From Bacillota bacterium (lineage in GTDB: Bacteria > Bacillota_I > Bacilli_A > Acholeplasmatales > Acholeplasmataceae): 11,944 bases of DNA. A program made the position numbers and the translations under genes. Of the stretch, positions 6,813-11,944 are shown piece by piece; within the stretch, counting starts at the first letter, position 1; each line of letters opens with the position of its first letter. Below the pieces are notes generated by a model. That model was given only the letters and a program-made list of their open reading frames with translations, made no database searches and was not told the DNA's origin. Location: NCBI GenBank assembly GCA_023458995.1, contig JAEWVV010000022.1, positions 1 to 11,944 on the forward strand, read 5' to 3'.

Positions 6813-6831
6813 AAAAAAAGTGAAAAAAAGT
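6813..6831 (+). promoter_or_regulatory. Two in-phase A7 tracts upstream of the aro promoter (UP-element-like)
   Basis: AAAAAAAGT occurs twice (6813-6821 and 6823-6831) with a 10-base repeat, so the A-tracts are in helical phase and should bend DNA. They lie at about -62 to -44 relative to the predicted aro operon start, where RNA polymerase alpha subunits bind. Confidence 0.5.
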
Positions 6832-6840
6832 TAATCACTC

Positions 6841-6868
6841 TTGTATTTAGGAGTCAAAATGTGATACT
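6841..6868 (+). promoter_or_regulatory. aro operon promoter
   Basis: The -35 TTGTAT (6841-6846) is 16 bases from the -10 GATACT (6863-6868). TG at 6860-6861 makes it an extended -10 (TGtGATACT). Transcription is expected near 6875, giving a leader of about 190 bases before aroF. Confidence 0.7.
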
Positions 6869-6897
6869 CTATATGCAAACAAAGATAGGTGAATTCA

Positions 6898-6945
6898 ATG
6901 TTTATTCAAGGCAAGGCTACATATTACTATTATTACTTGAGTTAA
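6898..6945 (+). CDS. Tyrosine-rich leader peptide of the aro operon attenuator
   Basis: A 15-codon open frame encodes MFIQGKATYYYYYLS and stops at TAA. Five successive tyrosine codons (TAT TAC TAT TAT TAC) occupy 6922-6936. It has its own good ribosome binding site, AGGTGA (6887-6892), five bases before the ATG, and sits about 20 bases into the predicted transcript. Its role should be as a sensor: when charged tRNA-Tyr is scarce the ribosome stalls on the tyrosine run and alters folding of the RNA behind it. The location before the DAHP synthase and tyrA genes matches the amino acid it would measure. The peptide itself probably has no function. A chance run of five Tyr codons, with a ribosome binding site and a terminator in the right places, is unlikely, but no expression data are available. 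Confidence 0.85.
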   Translation: MFIQGKATYYYYYLS

Positions 6946-7042
6946 GGGACTGCGAAGGCATTCCTTTTTCGAGTCGATATGAAGGGAGCCTAATCATGAC
7001 GAAACGTTCATCCTTGGGGTTCCTCAAGGATTTTTATTTTTT
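6944..7042 (+). promoter_or_regulatory. Transcription attenuator with mutually exclusive hairpins
   Basis: Hand folding gives four pairings. Hairpin 1:2 is AAGGGA (6944-6949) with TTCCTT (6961-6966), plus TGC/GCA (6951-6953 with 6958-6960), loop GAAG. Hairpin 2:3 is AGGC (6956-6959) with GCCT (6988-6991) plus TTCCTTT (6961-6967) with GAAGGGA (6981-6987). Pairing 3:4 is GGGAGCCT (6984-6991) with GGGTTCCT (7017-7024), which breaks the terminator. The terminator itself is at 7010-7031. Proposed logic: a ribosome stalled on Tyr codons leaves 6944 onward free, so 1:2 forms, then 3:4, and aroF is transcribed. A ribosome at the stop codon covers up to about 6955, so 2:3 forms and the terminator folds. 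The pairings are visible in the sequence; the order of events is inference. Confidence 0.7.
7010..7042 (+). terminator. Leader terminator before aroF
   Basis: A 9-bp stem (7010-7018 with 7023-7031, outer part ATCCTTG/CAAGGAT, one G-T pair), loop GTTC, is followed by TTTTTATTTTTT (7031-7042). It lies inside the aro leader, 22 bases before the aroF start, so it must act as a regulated terminator for aroF to be expressed from the upstream promoter. Confidence 0.88.
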
Positions 7043-7063
7043 ATAAGCTAAGGAGATAATGAC

Positions 7064-8083
7064 ATGATTGTTCAAATGAAAAAAGGTTCAACAAAAAAAG
7101 AATACGATAAATTAATCGAGTTTTTACGTGCTAAAAAACTTGAAATTATTGATGCATCATCCGATGAGATGAGAGTTTTTGGAGTTATTGGTGATACATC
7201 ATCCATAGACCCAAGTGATTTATATGCCTTTGAAGGTGTTAAAGAAGTCACACGCGTTTCTACACCATTTAAAAAAGCAAGCCGTAGTTTTAAGAAGAGT
7301 GATACGATTATCAAACTTTCTGATACTGTCTCTATTGGCGGCGATCAGTTCGTGATTATGGCAGGACCTTGTTCTGTTGAATCAGAAGAACAATTAAGAA
7401 CGATTGCTAAAGGTGTAAAAAAAGCGGGTGCTCATCTTTTAAGAGGTGGTGCATATAAACCTAGAACATCTCCTTATGCATTTCAAGGATTGGAACTTGA
7501 AGGATTGAAACTACTTAGAAAAATTGGTGATGAAACCGGCTTAAAGATTGTCACTGAAATTCCTTCAGCGGATTTACTACCTGTATTTGAAGAATATGTC
7601 GATGTCATCCAAGTGGGAGCAAGAAATATGCAAAACTTCCATTTGTTAAAAGCTTTAGGAAAATCAACGAAACCTATTTTATTAAAGAGAGGTTTATCAG
7701 CAACCATTGAAGAGTGGTTGATGTCTGCTGAATATATTATGGCTGGTGGAAACGAAAAAGTCATTTTATGTGAAAGAGGCATTCGTACATATGAAAAATA
7801 TACACGTAATACTCTAGATATCAGTGCTGTTTTAGCAGTTAAAGAATTATCACATTTACCTGTAATTGTTGACCCGTCACATGCTGCGGGTCGTTGGAAT
7901 ATGATTGAAAAGTTAAGTTTAGCATCACTTGCAGTCGGAGCACACGGTTTAATCGTTGAAGTTCATCATGATCCTGAACATGCATTATCGGATGGAGCAC
8001 AAAGTTTAAAGATTACGAAGTTTACTCAAATGATGGATGAACTCGAGAAAGTTGCTCATGTTCTTGGCAAAAAGATGAGATGA
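7064..8083 (+). CDS. aroF: 3-deoxy-7-phosphoheptulonate (DAHP) synthase with N-terminal regulatory domain
   Basis: Catalyses phosphoenolpyruvate plus erythrose 4-phosphate to DAHP, the first committed step of aromatic biosynthesis (type I-beta, KDO8P-synthase-like barrel). Residues 1-70 form a ferredoxin-like/ACT-like domain (MIVQMKKGSTKKEYDKLIEF; later VFGVIGD, FEGVKEVTRV), as in the Thermotoga maritima enzyme, where it gives tyrosine/phenylalanine inhibition. The barrel spans about 85-337. Metal ligands fit at Cys103 (AGPCSVES), His273 (DPSHAAGR), Glu299 (IVEVH) and Asp310 (LSDGAQS); the substrate loop is RGGAYKPRTSPYAFQG (127-142). The 339-residue length matches the family. AAGGAG (7050-7055) eight bases before the ATG supports this start. 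It is the first enzyme gene of the operon, behind the tyrosine attenuator, and its TGA overlaps the tyrA ATG. Confidence 0.97.
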   Translation: MIVQMKKGSTKKEYDKLIEFLRAKKLEIIDASSDEMRVFGVIGDTSSIDPSDLYAFEGVKEVTRVSTPFKKASRSFKKSDTIIKLSDTVSIGGDQFVIMAGPCSVESEEQLRTIAKGVKKAGAHLLRGGAYKPRTSPYAFQGLELEGLKLLRKIGDETGLKIVTEIPSADLLPVFEEYVDVIQVGARNMQNFHLLKALGKSTKPILLKRGLSATIEEWLMSAEYIMAGGNEKVILCERGIRTYEKYTRNTLDISAVLAVKELSHLPVIVDPSHAAGRWNMIEKLSLASLAVGAHGLIVEVHHDPEHALSDGAQSLKITKFTQMMDELEKVAHVLGKKMR

Positions 8084-8910
8084 AGATTTTTATTGTCGGT
8101 CTTGGACTCATTGGTGCATCTCTAGCCGAAGGTTTACACCAAAAAGGCCATCATATAAGAGGCTATGATCAAAATGAATCCATTATGAATGAAGCAAAGA
8201 AATTAGGCTTTGTTTCTGAGGATTCAAATTTGAATAAATTAAAAGAAGCTGAACTTGTTATCTTAGCGCTTTATCCTAAAGATAATGTTAGTTTTTTAGA
8301 AAATCATCAAAACCTATTTGCATATGGCCAAACATTAACTGATGTGAGTGGAACGAAAGTTTGGATGATGGAAAATATCGAAAATCTTTTACCTGAAGGC
8401 GTTTCATATACATCAGTGCATCCCATGGCAGGTAGAGAAATATCAGGGTTTCATGCAAGGAGTGCACATCTTTTCACACATGCGAATCTCATGATTGTTA
8501 AGAGTAAAAAAAGCATAGAAAAAGATGAAACTTTGATTAGGAAAGTCGCGAGTGACTTAAATTTTGGTAAAATAACAGTAACAGATGCACATACACATGA
8601 TCAATTAGTAGCTTTTACTAGTCAGCTGACACATGTGATTGCTGTATGTCTGATGCATGCAGATCATGAGAAAAACACGAAAGAAGCAACCGGAGATTCA
8701 TTTAGAGATTTAACACGAATCGCTAAGATCAATGAAATGATGTGGAGTGAACTCTTCTTAGAAAACAAAGAAGTACTCATTAACATGATTGAACTTTTCG
8801 AAAATGAACTCGATCGTATGAAATCCATGATCAAGACACATGATCAAGATAGACTCATCACATATTTACGTCAAGCTAAGGAAAAGAGGAAAGACTTTGA
8901 CATTCATTAA
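8080..8910 (+). CDS. tyrA: Prephenate dehydrogenase
   Basis: Oxidatively decarboxylates prephenate to 4-hydroxyphenylpyruvate, the tyrosine branch step. The N-terminal Rossmann domain starts with VGLGLIGASLAEGL (6-19), and Asp30 (GYD) at the end of the second strand suggests NAD rather than NADP. Active-site pieces are SVHPMAGREISGF (112-124, His114) and the helical-domain segment DAHTHDQLVAFTSQLTHVIA (169-188). At 276 residues it lacks the C-terminal ACT domain of the Bacillus subtilis type (about 370 residues), so feedback at this enzyme is probably weaker, leaving control to AroF and the leader. It starts in an ATGA overlap with aroF and has no clear ribosome binding site, which suggests reinitiation by ribosomes ending aroF. 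An arogenate-specific enzyme cannot be excluded. Confidence 0.95.
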   Translation: MKIFIVGLGLIGASLAEGLHQKGHHIRGYDQNESIMNEAKKLGFVSEDSNLNKLKEAELVILALYPKDNVSFLENHQNLFAYGQTLTDVSGTKVWMMENIENLLPEGVSYTSVHPMAGREISGFHARSAHLFTHANLMIVKSKKSIEKDETLIRKVASDLNFGKITVTDAHTHDQLVAFTSQLTHVIAVCLMHADHEKNTKEATGDSFRDLTRIAKINEMMWSELFLENKEVLINMIELFENELDRMKSMIKTHDQDRLITYLRQAKEKRKDFDIH

Positions 8911-9910
8911 AATGGCTGATTACGATATTACAATTGAACAGGGTGGACTTATACAATTACCTAAATTAATCAGTAAAGCTCATCCAAATAAATATCTATT
9001 CATCATCACCGATCAAAATCTTTATGATTTATATCATAATCGTTTAAGTCAAATTCTTGAAGATTTTTTTGTGCAGTACGTGATTGTTTCACCTGGTGAA
9101 AAATCGAAATCATTTGAGACTTATGAAAAAGTGATTGATACACTCATTGAAAAAGGAATTAGAAGAAGTGACTTTATTCTTGCTTTTGGTGGTGGTGTTA
9201 TCGGTGATTTAACAGGGTTTGTTGCAGCTACACTTTATCGAGGAATTCCTTTTGCACAAATTCCTACATCACTACTTGCAATGGTTGATTCATCCATAGG
9301 TGGTAAAGTAGGTATTGATTTAAAACAAGGTAAAAATCTTGTAGGTGCTTTTTATAATCCTAAGTTTGTTTTAATTGACCCAGATTTATTAAATACACTT
9401 TCAAAAAGAGAGTATCATAACGGTCTTGCAGAAATGATTAAAGCAGGGTTAATTGGAAATAAGAAATTATACAGTTACTTACTCGAACATGATGAAGTCA
9501 CAGAAAATGAGATTGCTGAATCGATTTTCGTTAAGCGAGAACTTGTCTTAGATGATCCTTATGATAAGGGAGTTCGTATGTTACTTAACTTTGGGCATAC
9601 ATTAGGACATGCGATTGAACGTAAACATAATTATGAAACCTATCTGCATGGAGAAGCCATTAGCTATGGTATGCTCATTGCACTTGAGGTTGGTATATTA
9701 CTTGGTAGTACAAAAAATGAATTATATGATGAAGTCAAAGATCTTTTAGTGAGAAGAGAACTAGTTAAAGAACCATTACTTCGTTTAGAGGATTATAAAG
9801 ATCAAATCATTCACGATAAGAAATTGCTATCTGATGGCCTACATTTTATTATTGTAAGTAAACCAGGTGATGCGAAAATCGTAAAACTAAAACTTGAGGA
9901 TCTTCAATGA
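8897..9910 (+). CDS. aroB: 3-dehydroquinate synthase
   Basis: Converts DAHP to 3-dehydroquinate, using NAD and a divalent metal. I place the start at TTG 8897: AGAGGA (8885-8890) is six bases upstream, and the resulting N-terminus gives a short strand before YDITIEQGG, as in other AroB proteins. The alternative ATG at 8912 lies 21 bases from that site. From TTG the protein has 337 residues, close to normal (340-360). NAD-binding signatures are AFGGGVIGDLTGFVAA (96-111) and IPTSLLAMVDSSIGGKVGID (122-141). Metal ligands fit Glu179 (AEMIKAGLIGN), a His of FGHTLGHA (232-239) and His251 (LHGEA). It overlaps the tyrA end by 14 bases and shares ATGA with aroA. Confidence 0.95.
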   Translation: MTFIKMADYDITIEQGGLIQLPKLISKAHPNKYLFIITDQNLYDLYHNRLSQILEDFFVQYVIVSPGEKSKSFETYEKVIDTLIEKGIRRSDFILAFGGGVIGDLTGFVAATLYRGIPFAQIPTSLLAMVDSSIGGKVGIDLKQGKNLVGAFYNPKFVLIDPDLLNTLSKREYHNGLAEMIKAGLIGNKKLYSYLLEHDEVTENEIAESIFVKRELVLDDPYDKGVRMLLNFGHTLGHAIERKHNYETYLHGEAISYGMLIALEVGILLGSTKNELYDEVKDLLVRRELVKEPLLRLEDYKDQIIHDKKLLSDGLHFIIVSKPGDAKIVKLKLEDLQ

Positions 9911-11169
9911 ATATTCAAATCGAACCTAGAAAATTAAAAGGCCAAGTTCAGGTTATCTCATCAAAGTCATTATCACACCGCTATGTGATCGCATCAGGAC
10001 TTGCTAAAGGCATAAGTCATATAAAAAATGTTTTAGCATCCGATGACTTAAATTACACAAAGAAAGCTTTAGAAAGTTTTGGTGTTAAGTTTATCGGTGA
10101 TGATATCTATGGTTCGGTGTTAGCTTATGATGGAAAAGTGATTGATTGTGGTGAGTCAGGATCGACGCTTCGTTTTATGATTCCGATCTCTATGATGCAA
10201 GAAAAAGAAGTGGTTTTCATTGGAAAAGGAAAACTACCAACAAGACCATTATCAGTCTATGAAGAACTCTTTAAAGATAAAAATGTTAAGTTTGAAAAAT
10301 TAGGTGAACATGAATTACCATTAAAAGTATCTGGTCCACTTCAAGGTGGGGTATATCATTTAAGAGGTGATGTCAGTTCTCAGTTTATTACAGGTTTACT
10401 CTTTGCATTACCACTTGCAAAAGAGGACTCAGAAATCATCCTTATAACACCACTTCAATCCAAAGATTATGTAGAACTCACAGTGGATGTGATGAAATCA
10501 TTTGGTGTCGATGTGACTAGATTAGATCATGGATTTATGATCAAAGGTAATCAAGTCTATCAGCCCCAAAGAATAAATATTGAAGGTGATTTCTCACAAG
10601 CAGCATTCTTCTTTGTTGCAGGATTAATCGGTGATGAAATCAGATTAGAAGGATTAAATCCAAAATCGATGCAAGGTGATCAAAAGATTATTAGTATTCT
10701 ACAAGATATGGGTGGTTCAATCATTTATGATGAAAATAGTCAATCCTATATCAGTTCACCTTCAAAAACATATGGAACAACCATTGATTTAAAAGATATT
10801 CCAGATTTAGGTCCCATCTTAATGGTGATTGCAGCATTATCTATTGGAACTACACATTTTAAAGGTGTGTCTCGATTAAGAATCAAAGAATCAGACCGTC
10901 TTGATGCAATGTATCAAGCCCTAACTCAAATGGGTGTAAACATGAGCATTTCAGATGATGAAGCTTGGATTGAGGGTGTTACTTCATTCAAAGGAAATCT
11001 CAGATTGGATGGAGCGAGTGATCACCGAATTGTCATGGCATTAGCCATTGCAAGTATTAAAGCAGATAGACCCATTACTATTACAAAAGCAGAAAGCATT
11101 TCTAAGTCATACCCTACATTTTTTGATATTTATCATCAGTTAGGAGGATACACCCATGAAGTTAAATGA
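9907..11169 (+). CDS. aroA: 3-phosphoshikimate 1-carboxyvinyltransferase (EPSP synthase)
   Basis: Transfers the enolpyruvyl group of phosphoenolpyruvate to shikimate 3-phosphate. The 420 residues form the usual two-domain inside-out barrel. Shikimate-binding SSKSLSHRY (18-26) carries Lys20, Ser21 and Arg25; PEP-loop CGESGSTLRF is at 81-90; KLPTRPL at 109-115; GDVSSQFITGLL at 154-165; catalytic Asp300 in IPDLGP; and RIKESDR (325-331) with Glu328. The C-terminal GASDHRIVMALAIA (369-382) is conserved. Compared with the E. coli NAGTAMRP loop, the proline after Arg is Phe90. The start overlaps the aroB stop as ATGA, with TGAGGA six bases upstream. Its end overlaps the chorismate mutase gene by 14 bases. 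Confidence 0.97.
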   Translation: MNIQIEPRKLKGQVQVISSKSLSHRYVIASGLAKGISHIKNVLASDDLNYTKKALESFGVKFIGDDIYGSVLAYDGKVIDCGESGSTLRFMIPISMMQEKEVVFIGKGKLPTRPLSVYEELFKDKNVKFEKLGEHELPLKVSGPLQGGVYHLRGDVSSQFITGLLFALPLAKEDSEIILITPLQSKDYVELTVDVMKSFGVDVTRLDHGFMIKGNQVYQPQRINIEGDFSQAAFFFVAGLIGDEIRLEGLNPKSMQGDQKIISILQDMGGSIIYDENSQSYISSPSKTYGTTIDLKDIPDLGPILMVIAALSIGTTHFKGVSRLRIKESDRLDAMYQALTQMGVNMSISDDEAWIEGVTSFKGNLRLDGASDHRIVMALAIASIKADRPITITKAESISKSYPTFFDIYHQLGGYTHEVK

Positions 11170-11416
11170 GTTAAGAAATGAGATCGATGAGATTGATCAA
11201 TCCATGATTGAACTCTTTAAGAGACGCATGGCTGTTTCAAAACAAATAGGTAAGATTAAACATGAATTAGGCCTACCTATTTTTGATCCCATCAGAGAAG
11301 AAATAATCATTGAAAAAAGACAAATCCAATTGAATAATGAAGAGTTATGGCCATATTATCGCAGTTTCTTATTAAAACTTATTGAGATTTCAAAGGAATA
11401 TCAACACCATGAGTGA
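11156..11416 (+). CDS. Chorismate mutase, AroQ fold, monofunctional
   Basis: Rearranges chorismate to prephenate, the substrate of TyrA. The 86 residues match the single-domain all-helical AroQ class: helix 1 LNELRNEIDEIDQSMIELFKRRM (3-25) with Arg7 and Arg23/Arg24, then VSKQIGKIKHELGLPIFDPIREE (27-49) with Lys35, Arg47 and Glu48. These are the usual active-site residues from two chains of an intertwined dimer. No fused dehydratase, dehydrogenase or DAHP synthase domain is present. A strong ribosome binding site, AGGAGG (11142-11147), is eight bases before the ATG, inside the aroA end. Its TGA lies within the aroE start. Confidence 0.95.
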   Translation: MKLNELRNEIDEIDQSMIELFKRRMAVSKQIGKIKHELGLPIFDPIREEIIIEKRQIQLNNEELWPYYRSFLLKLIEISKEYQHHE

Positions 11417-11944
11417 TCAATACGGACTAATTGGAAGAAAGATTCAGTACAGTAAGTCACCTTTGATTCATGCGTTTATGGCTAAACGTCTTGGTATCGA
11501 TATCACATATGAACTCTTAGATGTGGAAGAAGATGAGTTATCGAAACTCGTTAAAAAATTGAGAAATGGTTTATATAAAGGATTTAATGTGACCATTCCT
11601 TATAAACAAAAAATTATGAATTTTGTTGATCAACTCACCTATAAAGCACAACGTATTAAAGCAGTGAATACCCTTTATGTTAAAGGCGGTAAAGTCATTG
11701 GTGATAATACAGATTATGATGGCTTTTTAAGTTTGATTGCAAGACATGAAATTGATGTAAAAGATAAAAATGTTTATATCTTAGGTACAGGTGGTGCAGC
11801 AAAAGCTGCATACGTTGTACTTGATGATTTAGGTGCTAAAGTAACAGTTGTTACAAGACATATGGTTGATATTGACCCCATGTATCAAAGAGTGATCAGT
11901 TATCAAATGATTAATCCAAAAGATGTTGATATTTATGTTAATGC
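11409..11944 (+). CDS. aroE: Shikimate dehydrogenase, 3' end outside window
   Basis: Reduces 3-dehydroshikimate to shikimate with NADPH. The frame is open from ATG 11409 to the right edge, giving 178 complete codons of about 270-280. Substrate-binding YSKSPLIHAF (14-23) and FNVTIPYK (59-66, catalytic Lys66) are followed by AVNTLY (85-90), DNTDYDGF (99-106, catalytic Asp102) and the nucleotide-binding loop ILGTGGAAKAA (124-134). The start overlaps the chorismate mutase gene by 8 bases, with AAAGGA (11392-11397) 11 bases upstream. Key residues seen so far are all intact. It continues the aro operon, and further aro genes are likely beyond the window. Confidence 0.95.
   Translation, partial: MSDQYGLIGRKIQYSKSPLIHAFMAKRLGIDITYELLDVEEDELSKLVKKLRNGLYKGFNVTIPYKQKIMNFVDQLTYKAQRIKAVNTLYVKGGKVIGDNTDYDGFLSLIARHEIDVKDKNVYILGTGGAAKAAYVVLDDLGAKVTVVTRHMVDIDPMYQRVISYQMINPKDVDIYVN

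Noticed and set aside
6875..7045. T-box or metabolite riboswitch in the aroF leader
   Set aside because: No T-box core sequence or antiterminator bulge motif is found, and I could not match the leader to known riboswitch cores (SAM, lysine, glycine, TPP, c-di-GMP, NiCo). The Tyr-rich peptide explains the region better.
6861..7046. 61-codon frame starting at GTG across the leader
   Set aside because: It has no ribosome binding site, starts inside the -10 promoter element and runs through the terminator stem and T-run. The Tyr leader frame has a proper site and explains the region.
7072..7782. Minus-strand frames opposite aroF (7072-7314 and 7483-7782)
   Set aside because: They lie wholly inside the conserved aroF gene and lack ribosome binding sites and promoters.
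8840..8896. aroB start at 8840, deep inside tyrA
   Set aside because: It would add 19 residues not seen in AroB proteins, encoded by the tyrA reading region in another frame; ribosome binding signals favour TTG 8897.

Overview
This window looks like the chromosome of a low-GC, Gram-positive-derived bacterium (Bacillota or a Mollicute such as an Acholeplasma relative). The reasons are AT-rich codons, strong AGGAGG-type ribosome binding sites, TATAAT-like promoters often with an extended -10, and intrinsic terminators with long T-runs. TGA is used as a stop (aroF, aroB and the chorismate mutase gene all end in it), so the code is the standard one and not that of Mycoplasma or Spiroplasma. I cannot place it more precisely from sequence alone.

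Layout. Bases 1-763: 3' part of a DegV family fatty-acid-binding protein gene and its terminator. 799-1347: mscL (mechanosensitive channel) with its own promoter and a terminator shared with the convergent pdxST operon. 1393-2840 (minus): pdxS-pdxT, the pyridoxal 5'-phosphate synthase complex. 2841-2941: divergent control region. 2942-4288: a MocR/GntR-aminotransferase regulator, very probably PdxR, the PLP-sensing activator of pdxST. 4336-5259: a short RNA m5C methyltransferase. 5263-5316: a nested terminator serving both strands. 5333-6740 (minus): a PadR repressor gene overlapping a gene for an HAAS-domain protein with about six repeats of a two-helix membrane unit; its promoter is framed by two matching TGTG-N5-CACA dyads. 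6841-7045: promoter and attenuator leader. 7064 to the right edge: a tightly packed aromatic amino-acid operon, aroF-tyrA-aroB-aroA-chorismate mutase-aroE, with aroE cut off by the window end.

The most interesting element lies between padR and aroF. It is a 15-codon leader peptide, MFIQGKATYYYYYLS, with a good ribosome binding site and five consecutive tyrosine codons. Downstream are mutually exclusive hairpins and an intrinsic terminator just before aroF. This has the design of ribosome-mediated transcription attenuation sensing tyrosyl-tRNA, placed before the gene for the first enzyme of the pathway and before tyrA, the tyrosine branch enzyme. In low-GC Gram-positive bacteria such operons are usually controlled by T-box RNAs, and I see no T-box sequence here. 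The AroF protein also carries an N-terminal ferredoxin-like domain of the kind that gives tyrosine/phenylalanine feedback inhibition, so tyrosine may act on both transcription and enzyme activity.

The aro genes work as one pathway: AroF makes DAHP, AroB makes dehydroquinate, AroE makes shikimate, AroA makes EPSP, chorismate mutase makes prephenate and TyrA leads to tyrosine. The dehydroquinase, shikimate kinase and chorismate synthase genes are not in the window and may lie downstream. Every junction inside this operon overlaps by 4 to 14 bases, which suggests translational coupling.
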